Source: Actinobacillus sp. GY-402
Lineage (GTDB): Bacteria > Pseudomonadota > Gammaproteobacteria > Enterobacterales > Pasteurellaceae
NCBI RefSeq assembly: GCF_014843355.1
Contig: NZ_CP062137.1
Span: forward strand, 620,001 to 684,000
Length of the DNA stretch: 64,000 bases
Direction of reading: 5' to 3'
A program made the translations under genes and the position numbers. Below, in pieces: positions 10,927 through 19,766 of this stretch. The stretch's first letter is position 1. The number at the start of each line of letters is the position of its first letter. The notes beneath the pieces are model-generated. The model was not told the DNA's origin, did no database searches, and worked only from the letters and a program-made list of their open reading frames with translations.

Positions 10927-11028
10927 ACCGAGCTTGTGTGCCTAAGTTCTTCCGAACAGTCGGAGCGGAATAAGGCAGCAACGCCAGCGATGCGGTTTAT
11001 CGCTCAGGGATCCGTTGGAAACAATTGG
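10927..11028 (+). promoter_or_regulatory. Molybdenum-cofactor (Moco) riboswitch
   Basis: The moaA leader folds like the E. coli Moco element. CCGA(GC)UUGU at 10927-10936 pairs with ACAAUUGG at 11021-11028 to close the structure. The inner hairpin AGCGAU...AUCGCU (about 10986-11005) is followed by CAGGGAUCCGUUGGAAAC, which parallels CUCCCGUAUCUGGAAAGG of the E. coli leader. It lies between the promoter and moaA, where such elements repress Moco synthesis when cofactor is abundant. The RBS (AAAGG) follows 20 bases later. Confidence 0.8.
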
Positions 11029-11055
11029 TCCTACCGATTTTTGTAAAGGTATTCA

Positions 11056-12066
11056 ATGCAATCTATTCCTGTTAAAAACGCGGGCGAACGCCTTGTGGAT
11101 GCGTTCCGGCGTACCTATTATTATCTGCGTTTGTCGATTACGGACGTGTGCAATTTCCGTTGTAATTACTGTCTACCCGACGGTTATCGACCGTCGTCCG
11201 AGCGCGATAAATTTCTGACTGTGGACGAAATCCGTCGGCTGGTATCCGCCTTTGCGACAATGGGCGCGCAGAAAGTCCGGATTACCGGCGGCGAACCGAC
11301 GTTGCGTAAAGATTTCCTTAAAATTGTGGAAAATATCACCGCACTTGACGGTATTCAGAAAGTCGCGCTGACGACCAACGGTTATCGTATGGCGAAAGAC
11401 GTCGACGCCTGGAAAAGCGCGGGGATTTCTTCTATTAATGTCAGCGTGGACAGCCTTGATCCGCGCATGTTTTATCAAATTACCGGCGAGAATAAATTTG
11501 CTGAAGTGATGCGCGGTATCGATCGCGCTTTCGAAGTCGGTTATCGCAAAATCAAAGTGAATTCCGTGCTGATGAAAGATCTTAACGAACGTGAGTTCGC
11601 CAAGTTTCTGGCATGGGTGAAAACTCGCCCGATTCAAATGCGCTTTATCGAGTTAATGCAAACCGGTGAAATGGACGCGTTTTTCCGTCGTCATCATCTT
11701 TCCGGACAAATGTTGGCGGAAAAGCTTATTCTTGACGGCTGGCAGTTGCAACAAAAAGGCTTAACCGACGGACCGGCAAAAGTTTTCCGGCATCCGGATT
11801 ATGTCGGCGAAATCGGTTTAATCATGCCGTACGAACCGAATTTTTGTGCGAGTTGCAACCGTCTGCGCGTATCGGCGAAAGGAAAATTGCATCTTTGTTT
11901 GTTTGGTGAGGAAGGCATCGATTTGCGTAATTTGTTACAACGTGATGATCAGCAATCCCTTTTACAGGCAAGTTTATTCGCAGCGTTACAGGGTAAACGG
12001 GAACATCATTTTCTTCATCAGGGCGACAGCGGCGTGCGTAAAAATTTATCAACAATCGGTGGTTAA
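11056..12066 (+). CDS. moaA: GTP 3',8-cyclase MoaA
   Basis: Radical-SAM enzyme that starts molybdenum-cofactor synthesis from GTP. The 336-residue protein shows the N-terminal CX3CX2C cluster motif (Cys32, Cys36, Cys39), the SAM-binding ITGGEPTLR stretch and the C-terminal second cluster motif CX2CX13C (in [18 protein letters not shown]). It begins moaACDE and sits behind the Moco riboswitch. Length and spacing to moaC (8 bases) are normal. Confidence 0.97.
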   Translation: MQSIPVKNAGERLVDAFRRTYYYLRLSITDVCNFRCNYCLPDGYRPSSERDKFLTVDEIRRLVSAFATMGAQKVRITGGEPTLRKDFLKIVENITALDGIQKVALTTNGYRMAKDVDAWKSAGISSINVSVDSLDPRMFYQITGENKFAEVMRGIDRAFEVGYRKIKVNSVLMKDLNEREFAKFLAWVKTRPIQMRFIELMQTGEMDAFFRRHHLSGQMLAEKLILDGWQLQQKGLTDGPAKVFRHPDYVGEIGLIMPYEPNFCASCNRLRVSAKGKLHLCLFGEEGIDLRNLLQRDDQQSLLQASLFAALQGKREHHFLHQGDSGVRKNLSTIGG

Positions 12067-12074
12067 CGGACAAC

Positions 12075-12551
12075 ATGACAGAATTTACTCATATTAATCA
12101 GAACGGCGAAGCAAACATGGTGGATGTGTCGGGCAAACAGGACACGGTTCGCGAAGCGCGTGCGGAAGCCTTTATCAGCATGAATGCGGAAACGTTGCAA
12201 ATGATCATTGCGGGCAATCATCATAAAGGCGATGTTTTTGCCACCGCCCGAATCGCCGGCATTCAGGCGGCTAAACGAACCTGGGAATTGATCCCGTTGT
12301 GCCATCCGTTATTGTTGTCAAAAATCGAAGTAAATTTGACCGCACTTCCCGAAACTCATCAGGTTCGCATTGAAAGTCTGTGCAAACTGACGGGTAAAAC
12401 CGGTGTGGAAATGGAAGCTTTAACTGCGGCCAGCGTGGCGGCGTTAACCATTTACGACATGTGCAAAGCCGTGCAAAAAGATATGGTGATTTCACAGGTA
12501 CGCTTGCTTGAAAAGTGCGGTGGAAAATCGGGACATTTTATTGCGGCATAA
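12075..12551 (+). CDS. moaC: Cyclic pyranopterin monophosphate synthase MoaC
   Basis: Converts the MoaA product to cyclic pyranopterin monophosphate. The 158 residues match family length and hold the conserved IPLCHPL (about 75-81), [10 protein letters not shown] (about 113-122) and [11 protein letters not shown] (about 129-139) segments, which build the active site. Second gene of moaACDE; 9 bases separate it from moaD. Two uptake sequences lie inside the reading frame. Confidence 0.97.
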   Translation: MTEFTHINQNGEANMVDVSGKQDTVREARAEAFISMNAETLQMIIAGNHHKGDVFATARIAGIQAAKRTWELIPLCHPLLLSKIEVNLTALPETHQVRIESLCKLTGKTGVEMEALTAASVAALTIYDMCKAVQKDMVISQVRLLEKCGGKSGHFIAA

Positions 12552-12560
12552 GGATTCGGC

Positions 12561-12806
12561 ATGATTAAAGTGTTATTTTTTGCGCAAACCCGCGAGATTA
12601 TCGGAGTCGCATCCACGGAAGTGAGCGATGAATTCCAAACCGCCGAGCAAATTCGCCGACATCTCGCCGCACAGGGCGAGCGTTGGGCGTTGGCTTTGCA
12701 AGCGGGGAAACTGCTGGTGGCGGTGAATCAAACGCTCGTACCTTTGGAAAGTGCGGTCAAATCCGGCGATGAAATTGCTTTTTTCCCGCCGGTGACTGGA
12801 GGCTGA
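12561..12806 (+). CDS. moaD: Molybdopterin synthase sulfur carrier MoaD
   Basis: Small ubiquitin-like protein (81 residues) ending in Gly-Gly, which is adenylated and thiocarboxylated before donating sulfur to the pterin. The C-terminal FFPPVTGG is diagnostic. Its stop lies one base before the moaE start. An uptake sequence is embedded near its 3' end, encoding part of ESAVKSGDE. Confidence 0.95.
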   Translation: MIKVLFFAQTREIIGVASTEVSDEFQTAEQIRRHLAAQGERWALALQAGKLLVAVNQTLVPLESAVKSGDEIAFFPPVTGG

Positions 12807-12807
12807 T

Positions 12808-13260
12808 ATGTCAGACGTTCGTATTGCGGTGCAGGAAGCGGAATTCGACCAAAACGCCGAATATCGTTGGTTGTCGGAAAACCGTTCCGTGGGCGCCGCC
12901 ACGATTTTTGTGGGTAAAGTGCGCGAGATGAATTTGGGCGATGAAGTGACAAGTTTGTACCTTGAGCATTATCCCGCCATGACGGAAAAAGCTTTACGCG
13001 AAATTGTCGAAGAAGCCAGACAACGTTGGGAGCTTCAACGGATTTCCGTCATTCACCGCGTGGGTTTGCTGCAAACCGGCGACGAAATTGTATTGGTGGG
13101 CGTAAGTTCCGCTCATCGCGCTAATGCTTATGCCGCCAACGAGTTTATTATGGATTATCTGAAAACCCGCGCGCCGTTTTGGAAGAAAGAACAGACCAAC
13201 CAAGGCGAGCGTTGGATCGAAAGCCGGGACAGTGATCATCAGGCGGCGGATAAATGGTAA
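12808..13260 (+). CDS. moaE: Molybdopterin synthase catalytic subunit MoaE
   Basis: Large subunit that, with MoaD, makes the dithiolene of molybdopterin. The 150-residue protein carries FVGKVRE (about 35-41), HRVG (about 85) and the lysine-rich active-site region KTRAPFWKKEQT near residue 125. It ends the moa operon and is followed by a perfect bidirectional terminator. Molybdoenzymes such as formate dehydrogenase would be clients; none is encoded in this window. Confidence 0.96.
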   Translation: MSDVRIAVQEAEFDQNAEYRWLSENRSVGAATIFVGKVREMNLGDEVTSLYLEHYPAMTEKALREIVEEARQRWELQRISVIHRVGLLQTGDEIVLVGVSSAHRANAYAANEFIMDYLKTRAPFWKKEQTNQGERWIESRDSDHQAADKW

Positions 13261-13277
13261 CTGTAAAGGCAAATTGG

Positions 13278-13304
13278 AAAAGGGCGTAATATTACGCCCT
13301 TTTT
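13278..13304. terminator. Perfect bidirectional terminator
   Basis: AAAAGGGCGTAAT followed immediately by ATTACGCCCTTTT forms a perfect 26-base palindrome between convergent moaE and the SirB2-like gene. T-runs on both strands allow it to end transcription from either side. Confidence 0.9.
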
Positions 13305-13312
13305 GATGGAAA

Positions 13313-13654
13313 TTAATGGCGATATCCCAGCCACATGGCGATAAGTAACGCCGCAAGTGCGAGGATAAAATCAAATGCTCTGGCTTGCTGCGTTTTTTTG
13401 CTGAAGAATTTCGCGGCACCGAGCGCATAAACCACGAAACATAGCAGTTTTTCAACCATCCAGATTTCAAATCCGTAAATGAAAGCAAGCACAAGACCGC
13501 TTACTAATAGAACGGTATCCGATAAGTGCGGTAGAATTTTTAACAGTTTTTTGGCGCGCCAGTCTTTGCCGGCGAATTGCATGGCGCCGCGAATGATTAA
13601 TAAAAACAGCGTCAAAAACGCAAAAACAATGTGAAATTGGACAAGGACAGACAT
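13313..13654 (-). CDS. SirB2-family membrane protein
   Basis: Small integral membrane protein of 113 residues with four hydrophobic segments and the conserved HLSDTVLLVSG stretch near residue 45. SirB2 proteins are widespread in gammaproteobacteria; their molecular role is unsettled. Three possible starts follow each other (GTG 13660, ATG 13657, ATG 13654); AAGAGA upstream gives the best spacing to the ATG at 13654. Its stop is 9 bases from the palindromic terminator. Family assignment is by recognition of the sequence pattern. Confidence 0.7.
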   Translation of the reverse strand: MSVLVQFHIVFAFLTLFLLIIRGAMQFAGKDWRAKKLLKILPHLSDTVLLVSGLVLAFIYGFEIWMVEKLLCFVVYALGAAKFFSKKTQQARAFDFILALAALLIAMWLGYRH

Positions 13655-13698
13655 CATCACTCTCTTAGTTATTGGGTTAAATTGTAAAGTTATTTCGG

Positions 13699-14241
13699 CT
13701 ATTGCGCCATATTTTTCACGGTTTTCAAAAAGCCTTTCGCCGTACTAAAGACATCCGTTTTGTTTTGGGCGGTTAAAATCAGATCGGACATTTCGCGAAA
13801 TGCGCCTTTTCCGCCGCCGAGTGTCAGCACGTAATCGGCATGTTGTTTTACGTATTGGGGCGCATCGTTAACGGCAAATGCGACGCCGCATACCGCAAAT
13901 GCCGGCAAATCTACACTATCGTCGCCGATATAGGCGGTTTGTTCCGCCGTGACGCCCGCTTGTTTTATTAGCTCCAAACAGGCGCTTTCTTTTTCCAGTT
14001 TACCGAGATAAGCCAGTTTAATACCTAAATCTTCGATGCGACGTTGTAAAATAGGCGATGAACGTCCCGATAATACGGCGACCTGAATGCCTTGTTCCAT
14101 CAGCATGCGGATGCCTAATCCGTCGCGTACGTGGAAACTTTTAATCGCTTCGCCGTGGGCGTCGTAGTGGAGTTGACCGTCGGTCAGAACGCCGTCTACA
14201 TCGGTAATCACAAATTTGATTTTTTGCAGTTTATTTTGCAT
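13699..14241 (-). CDS. kdsC: 3-deoxy-D-manno-octulosonate 8-phosphate phosphatase KdsC
   Basis: HAD-type phosphatase that releases Kdo from Kdo-8-phosphate for lipopolysaccharide inner-core synthesis. The 180 residues show the nucleophile motif DVDGVLTDG (Asp14, Asp16), the second motif LSGRSS (about 58-63) and the metal-binding GDDSVD (about 106-111), without a cap domain, as usual for KdsC. It lies just downstream of kdsD on the same strand, an arrangement also common in other gammaproteobacteria. Confidence 0.96.
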   Translation of the reverse strand: MQNKLQKIKFVITDVDGVLTDGQLHYDAHGEAIKSFHVRDGLGIRMLMEQGIQVAVLSGRSSPILQRRIEDLGIKLAYLGKLEKESACLELIKQAGVTAEQTAYIGDDSVDLPAFAVCGVAFAVNDAPQYVKQHADYVLTLGGGKGAFREMSDLILTAQNKTDVFSTAKGFLKTVKNMAQ

Positions 14242-14296
14242 TTATTTATTCCGAAAAAAGTAAAAAGAGCGAATACGCTCCGAATGAAAATATCCG

Positions 14297-15232
14297 TTAC
14301 GATGAAAATTCCACCAATCCTACAACCTGATTCTCATCGTTCACAACCACCAATGAATGGATTTTTTTCTCTTTCATGAAAGATTCGGCGGCGGATAAGA
14401 ATTCGTTTTGGTGGATGGTTTTCGGATTACGCGTCATTAAGTCTCCGGCGGATTTATGCAAAGTTTGCGCGCCGTTTGCCGTTAGCGCGCGTCGAATGTC
14501 TCCGTCGGTAATAATGCCTTTCAGGGTTTGTTGTTGCATAACTAACGCCACGCCCATTCTGCCTTCGTTCATGACGGTTAAGCAGTCGGTAAAACCAGTG
14601 GTTTCGGTTACCACGGGCAGCCGGGTTTGCATTTGATCTTTCACCCGGCACAACAAACGACGACCAAGGGAACCGCCCGGATGGAATTTGGCGAAATCAA
14701 TCGGTTTGAAATTGCGCGCATGAATTAACGCCACGGTTAACGCATCGCCCAAAGCCAGCGTGACTAAGGCGGAAGTCGTCGGTGCAAGATTGTTCGGACA
14801 GGCTTCACGTTCAACGGAAATGTCTAAAATAAAATCCGCATGTTTTCCCAGCGTCGAATTTGGGTTGCTGGTCAAGGCGACAATTTTATTGCCGAAATTT
14901 TTTAAGCTGGGAATGAGTTTGTTCACTTCGTCGCTTTCGCCGCTGTAAGAAATGAGAATAACCACGTCGATGGGTTTCAGCATGCCCAGATCGCCGTGGA
15001 AGGCTTCCGTCGGATGCAGAAAGAAACTCGGCGTGCCGGTGGAAGCGAGACTGGCGACGATTTTTTTGCCGATTAATCCGGATTTTCCGACTCCGCTGAC
15101 GGCGACGCGTCCTTCGCAGCCAAGAACGAGATTTACCACGGCATCAAAAGTGCGGTCTAAATTTTGGCTTAATTTTGCCAGTGCCTGTTCTTCAATGGCA
15201 AGGGTTTCGCGCGCATTTTGCAAATAATCCAT
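14297..15232 (-). CDS. kdsD: D-arabinose 5-phosphate isomerase KdsD
   Basis: Interconverts ribulose-5-phosphate and arabinose-5-phosphate, the first step towards Kdo. The 311-residue protein has an N-terminal sugar-isomerase domain (about 30-165, with SGVGKSGLIGKK and SYSGESDE) and two C-terminal CBS domains (about 195-311, with ITDGDIRR). It is first in a kdsD-kdsC pair. An uptake sequence lies inside the start region. The 173-base space upstream separates it from rnpB on the opposite strand. Confidence 0.95.
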   Translation of the reverse strand: MDYLQNARETLAIEEQALAKLSQNLDRTFDAVVNLVLGCEGRVAVSGVGKSGLIGKKIVASLASTGTPSFFLHPTEAFHGDLGMLKPIDVVILISYSGESDEVNKLIPSLKNFGNKIVALTSNPNSTLGKHADFILDISVEREACPNNLAPTTSALVTLALGDALTVALIHARNFKPIDFAKFHPGGSLGRRLLCRVKDQMQTRLPVVTETTGFTDCLTVMNEGRMGVALVMQQQTLKGIITDGDIRRALTANGAQTLHKSAGDLMTRNPKTIHQNEFLSAAESFMKEKKIHSLVVVNDENQVVGLVEFSS

Positions 15233-15370
15233 CTGATGTCCTTATAAGATTGCGAATGCTTGCAGGGGAATCCCGGCGCCTAAAACTTAACAAGTTGAAG
15301 CGCGCGCGATACATCCTGCAAATGGACGTGCGGTTAAATAAAGTGCGGTCATTTTACAGCAACTTTTGAT

Positions 15371-15398
15371 TTCGCTCTAGCATAAAATCCGCTATACT
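15371..15398 (+). promoter_or_regulatory. rnpB promoter
   Basis: A -10 TATACT at 15393-15398 lies 7 bases before the RNase P RNA. The -35 region is weak (TTCGCT at 15371-15376, 16-base spacer). The GC-rich GCGCC between -10 and start resembles a stringent discriminator. Confidence 0.6.
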
Positions 15399-15405
15399 AC
15401 GCGCC

Positions 15406-15795
<390 letters not shown>

Positions 15796-15808
15796 CATTA
15801 TTCACGAA

Positions 15809-15847
15809 ATAACGGCGAGTCGATTGACCCGCCGTTATGCTTTTAGC
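15809..15847 (+). terminator. rnpB terminator
   Basis: ATAACGGCG (15809-15817) pairs with CGCCGTTAT (15830-15838) and is followed by GCTTTTA. It lies 14 bases after the RNase P RNA. Confidence 0.75.
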
Positions 15848-15867
15848 CGAATATTTCCGTTGTGGAA

Positions 15868-16179
15868 TTATTTTTGTTGAGTTAAAAATTCCGCGATATT
15901 TTTCATATCCGATTCGCTCAACCGTTCTTTCACGCTGTTGCCGGCGCCTTGAATTTCACCGCTTTTTCGCTTGGACAGCGCCGTTACGATTTGTTCCGCC
16001 GTAAAATGGCGGATAACGGCGGATTGGCCCATGGCGGGCTTTTCGCCTTGTTTACCGTGACAAGTGGCGCATTGCTGTTTATAGATGCGTTCGCCTTTTT
16101 TTAGATCCGCATTATTATCCGCCTGTACCGCAAGAGGCAGCGCGTAAAGTGCGGTCAAAATTAGCCGAGTTTTTTTCAT
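15868..16179 (-). CDS. Periplasmic c-type cytochrome, last gene of iron-uptake operon
   Basis: Small secreted monohaem cytochrome c of 103 residues, with a signal peptide ending VQA-D near residue 20 and the haem motif CATCH at 37-41. Met50 is a possible axial ligand. It directly follows the thioredoxin-like gene, with one base between. In the Campylobacter p19 locus the corresponding last position is held by a second thioredoxin-like protein, so this may be a redox partner that substitutes for it. A role in reducing iron or recycling the lipoprotein is inferred. Confidence 0.85.
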   Translation of the reverse strand: MKKTRLILTALYALPLAVQADNNADLKKGERIYKQQCATCHGKQGEKPAMGQSAVIRHFTAEQIVTALSKRKSGEIQGAGNSVKERLSESDMKNIAEFLTQQK

Positions 16180-16180
16180 G

Positions 16181-16666
16181 TTAACCTTTAAATAATTTTT
16201 GTAACGTTTCTTCGGGGATGAGTCCTTCGTATTTTGCCTGAATGTTTCCTTCGGGCGAAATGACGAAGCTAGTTGGCGTGCCCGTTACGCCATAGCGTTC
16301 GCCGGTGATTTTCAATTGATCTTTTAATACCGGTAAGCGAATTTTTTGTTTGGTGAGCAACGATTGGATGTCCGCGTTTTCGCCGTCGATGTTGATGGCC
16401 ACAATTTCCACTTTTCCCGGATATTCGCCCGCCATTTTTTCTAATGTTTTCAGTTCCGCCACACAGACACCGCAAGTGCCGGACCAGAAACTCATCAGTA
16501 GCGTTTTGCCGCGGAATCGATTTAATTCCGCTTGGTTGCCTTGTAAATCGAACGCAGCAATATCGGGCGCTTTTTTTCCGATTTCCGCGGTTTGCTCTTT
16601 GCAGCCGAATAAAACAACGGAAAAAACGACCGCACTTAGAACAGCGAGTAAAGTATTAATGCGCAT
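16181..16666 (-). CDS. TlpA-like thioredoxin-fold lipoprotein of iron-uptake operon
   Basis: Predicted membrane-anchored periplasmic thiol-disulfide protein. A lipobox LFGC with Cys22 ends the signal peptide. A TlpA/AhpC-like fold follows with the active-site CGVC and the cis-proline region GVTGTPTSFV. The frame opens at 16684, but ATG 16666 has AAGGAAG at good spacing and gives a normal signal peptide. It overlaps the upstream ATPase gene by 11 bases, showing tight coupling. It matches the thioredoxin-like proteins of Campylobacter p19 and FetMP-type loci. Confidence 0.85.
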   Translation of the reverse strand: MRINTLLAVLSAVVFSVVLFGCKEQTAEIGKKAPDIAAFDLQGNQAELNRFRGKTLLMSFWSGTCGVCVAELKTLEKMAGEYPGKVEIVAINIDGENADIQSLLTKQKIRLPVLKDQLKITGERYGVTGTPTSFVISPEGNIQAKYEGLIPEETLQKLFKG

Positions 16667-17327
16667 TGCGTTCTTCCTTGACAAATTTACCGTGGTGAAA
16701 ATAAATGATCCGATCCGCTAATTCGCCCAGTTCCGGATTGTGCGTGACCATCACGATAGTTCGCCCTTGTTTATTGAGATCCTGCAGTAATTTGAGCACT
16801 AGCGCTTCGTTTTGTTCGTCCAGATTTCCGGTGGGTTCGTCGGCAAAAATCACCGGCGGCTGGTTGACTAATGCCCGGGCGATGCAAACCCGTTGCTGTT
16901 CACCGCCGGAAAGCTGGCTGGGACGGTGCGACACGCGTTCTCCCAGTCCCACTTGTTCAAGTACGGCGCGCGCCGCCTGTTCATCGATAACGCTGTGATA
17001 ATGCTGTGCCAGCATCACGTTTTCCAATGCGGTTAAATAGGGAATCAGGTGGAATTGCTGGAACACCAGTCCGATTTTTTCGGCACGGAAGCGTTGGCGT
17101 CCCGTTTCGTCAAGCTGCGCCGCATCTATGCCGTCCAAAATTACTTTGCCTTCGGTTGCGGTGTCCAAACCCGACAGAATATTCATTAAGGTGGTTTTTC
17201 CCGAACCGGATGCGCCCATAATGGCGACAAATTCCCCTTTTTTGATTTGAATATTGATGTCTTCCAATGCGGTGACGGCTCCGAATCGTTTATACAAATG
17301 TTGGGTTTCAATAACGTAATTTGACAA
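16656..17327 (-). CDS. ABC ATPase of P19/FTR1 iron-uptake operon (MacB/LolD type)
   Basis: Cytoplasmic ATPase of 223 residues with Walker A GASGSGKTT (about 38-46), signature LSGGEQQR (about 138-145) and Walker B VIFADEPTGNLD (about 159-170), the pattern of the LolD/MacB/FtsE group. It pairs with the two FtsX-like permeases just upstream (2-base gap). Such transporters usually do mechanical work across the membrane rather than import a solute, so it may drive a periplasmic step of iron handling. Confidence 0.9.
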   Translation of the reverse strand: MSNYVIETQHLYKRFGAVTALEDINIQIKKGEFVAIMGASGSGKTTLMNILSGLDTATEGKVILDGIDAAQLDETGRQRFRAEKIGLVFQQFHLIPYLTALENVMLAQHYHSVIDEQAARAVLEQVGLGERVSHRPSQLSGGEQQRVCIARALVNQPPVIFADEPTGNLDEQNEALVLKLLQDLNKQGRTIVMVTHNPELGELADRIIYFHHGKFVKEERNAH

Positions 17328-17329
17328 AA

Positions 17330-18466
17330 TTATTCCCCTTTTAATACGTTCGCCGTTTTTACGTTGAGCGCACGTTTAGTTGGTACGATAACGGCAATAA
17401 ATGCCACAATCAGCGATAATGTCACGGTGAGCGGAATCACCGGCAAACGCATATCAATGCTGGCTTTGAATACGGTTAGCCCCAGAATTTGGGCTAAAAT
17501 ATAGCCGATAATCAGCCCTGTCACAATGGCAAAAAGCGCGATAATCAGGGTTTCCGTGCCGATTTGTGTGATGATATCGCGCCGTTTTGCGCCCAATGCT
17601 TTTTGCAACGCGAATTCCTTGGCGCGTTCACCCACAATGGCGATTAAAGTGGTGTTTACGCAAAGCGTGGCCAGTACTAAAATAACGGCGGAAATGAGCC
17701 CCATTAACCCTTTGATTTTGTTTAGAATCTGTCCTTCGCTGGCAGAAACTTTACGAATCGGACGAATGTCGAGATTCGGGTATTGTTGCCGAAGTAATTG
17801 AGCAAATTCATCCGCTTGTCCCTGATCGTTTTTAACAATGAGCAACGCATTGCTGGCTAAGCCGTCTTTCTCCAGCCAATTCTGCGCCAATTCAAGATTG
17901 ACAATCAACATGCTGTCAGTGACATCGCCGGATTCGACAATCCCTTTAATTCTTAGGCTGTATTTTTCCATTGAATTTTTTGTCAGGGTGATTTTATCGC
18001 CTACTTTTAAATTTAATCGTTCGGCCAGTTTTTTGCCGATCATCGCGTTACGATCATCAAACCCGATCTCAATCCGGGAACCGGTGATTTGCCAGTAAGG
18101 CGTTAAGGCTTTAAGTTGGTCGAATTGCACGCCCATTATGACCACTTTTTCCAAATCCGCCCGTGCTACGCCGTATAGATAGCTGCTGCCCGCCGAAATC
18201 AAACCTGTCGGCGCCTGATTGATAATGTCGTCCACCTGTTTAGTTTCGATTAATCCTGTATCTTCCGCGCCGATATAGAAATTTGCGCCGAAAGTACGTA
18301 ATTCCTGTGACATTTTGCTGTTAATATCAAAATATACCGCAGACATGGCCGTGACGATGGCGGCTCCAACGGTGAGCGCGGCGAAAATAATCAGCACGCG
18401 GTTTAGGCGTAGCCGCAACGCTCTTAATACTAAACGCCAGAACATTTTTCGTTTATTAGCGACCAT
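17330..18466 (-). CDS. FtsX/MacB-type ABC permease 2 of iron-uptake operon
   Basis: Inner-membrane protein of 378 residues. It has one N-terminal transmembrane segment (about 17-45), a large periplasmic MacB-PCD-like domain (about 46-250) and three C-terminal helices (about 255-375), the FtsX architecture. ALGAKRRDI near residue 293 is the ATPase-coupling loop. It overlaps the first permease gene by 11 bases. It corresponds to one of the two permeases of the Campylobacter p19 locus. Confidence 0.87.
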   Translation of the reverse strand: MVANKRKMFWRLVLRALRLRLNRVLIIFAALTVGAAIVTAMSAVYFDINSKMSQELRTFGANFYIGAEDTGLIETKQVDDIINQAPTGLISAGSSYLYGVARADLEKVVIMGVQFDQLKALTPYWQITGSRIEIGFDDRNAMIGKKLAERLNLKVGDKITLTKNSMEKYSLRIKGIVESGDVTDSMLIVNLELAQNWLEKDGLASNALLIVKNDQGQADEFAQLLRQQYPNLDIRPIRKVSASEGQILNKIKGLMGLISAVILVLATLCVNTTLIAIVGERAKEFALQKALGAKRRDIITQIGTETLIIALFAIVTGLIIGYILAQILGLTVFKASIDMRLPVIPLTVTLSLIVAFIAVIVPTKRALNVKTANVLKGE

Positions 18467-19766
18467 ATAAAACTTCCACCGGATATAATTTTGCGATGCG
18501 ATGCGCCGGGAACCAAGTGCCGATGAGTGCGATTAACACGGCGAGAACCAATACGCAAGGCACAACGATCCAGGCAAAATCAAGCGGCGCCCCGAACAGG
18601 CTGACGCCGATGAATTTTGCCAGCCCCCAACCTGCAATACAACCTAAAATACCGCCGATTAATCCGCTTATTACCGCTTCGCAATAAAACAATAAGGTAA
18701 TTTGCCATTGATAAGCGCCCAGCGCTTTCATTAAACCGATTTCTTTACCGCGTTCGATAATGGTGGTTGTCATTAAGGAAGCAATTCCCATAGCAGCGGC
18801 AATTAATGCGGCAACCGTTACAACCGTAAGTAACAGCTGGATTTTGCCGATTACCGCACCTTCCGAAGCGGCTACTTGCCAGATTGGTCGCACAACGGCG
18901 CCGGAAATGGCTTCTTCCAGTTGATGGGAAATGGATGATACGTAAGCCGTGCAGTACCAACGATCGTATTCTTCCGCATCCAGCCCGTCCACATTGGCGC
19001 GCGCTTTGCGGGATAATTCGTTTTCCGGGACGGTCAGGGCGGAAATTTTAACAGATTGCACTTTGCCCGGCAGATTCACCAGATTTTGTAACGCGCTTAA
19101 CGGTATCAGAATTTGTTGTTCTTCCGGACCGCCGGTCGAAACGATTCCTTTAATTTCTACGCTCAAGCTGTTATCCGTTTCGCTCGTTTTATAATTTAGC
19201 GGGATCCGATCGCCGATTTTCCATTTTTCACTGCGCGCCAGCTGTTCGCCCAGTAGCGCGGGAACGATTTCCGGTAAATGATCGGTTTCATCGTTCACCC
19301 ATTCGCCTTGAACTTTCCAGTACGGACTGATAATTTTTTGTCCTGTGTGATAATCGTCTTCATCCGGCACGGCAATGTGGTGATCAAAAAAAGTGCCCGT
19401 AACGGTAACCACTTTATCGCCCGATTTGACATTTGCCGTTAATTGCGGAGCGAAGCCGACGATATTATTCCGCCAGAAAATATCCTTAATATTCGGCAGC
19501 TCTTTTTCGTCGATGAAATCCTGAGTTTCCAACGATGTGAAGTTATTCTCCGAATCCGATATTTCCGGCAGAATCGCGTTGCCGGCGGGTTCGACCAGAA
19601 TGTTGGCGCCGTAAGATTTCAGTTCTTTCGCCATTTTGTCGCCGATGTCGATGGAAACGGCGAGCAGGGCGGAAACCAATCCTGAAGCAAGGAAAATCGT
19701 GATAACGGCGAGTAATTTACGTCTTATCCCGTTTTTCCATGATTGCAATAACATACGGGCTAACAT
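18456..19766 (-). CDS. FtsX/MacB-type ABC permease 1 of iron-uptake operon
   Basis: 436-residue paralogue of the next gene with the same architecture: one N-terminal helix (about 15-40), a periplasmic domain to about 300, and three C-terminal helices. MKALGAYQWQI near residue 344 is the coupling loop. Two FtsX-like permeases with one ATPase suggest a heterodimer. The start overlaps the stop of the DUF2318 gene by one base. Confidence 0.87.
   Translation of the reverse strand: MLARMLLQSWKNGIRRKLLAVITIFLASGLVSALLAVSIDIGDKMAKELKSYGANILVEPAGNAILPEISDSENNFTSLETQDFIDEKELPNIKDIFWRNNIVGFAPQLTANVKSGDKVVTVTGTFFDHHIAVPDEDDYHTGQKIISPYWKVQGEWVNDETDHLPEIVPALLGEQLARSEKWKIGDRIPLNYKTSETDNSLSVEIKGIVSTGGPEEQQILIPLSALQNLVNLPGKVQSVKISALTVPENELSRKARANVDGLDAEEYDRWYCTAYVSSISHQLEEAISGAVVRPIWQVAASEGAVIGKIQLLLTVVTVAALIAAAMGIASLMTTTIIERGKEIGLMKALGAYQWQITLLFYCEAVISGLIGGILGCIAGWGLAKFIGVSLFGAPLDFAWIVVPCVLVLAVLIALIGTWFPAHRIAKLYPVEVLYGR

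Noticed and set aside
10940..10985. Resemblance of the moaA leader (CGGAGCGGAATAAGGCAGC) to the core of 4.5S signal-recognition RNA
   Set aside because: The tetraloop and symmetric-loop order of 4.5S RNA do not align, whereas the whole leader matches the Moco element and lies directly before moaA.
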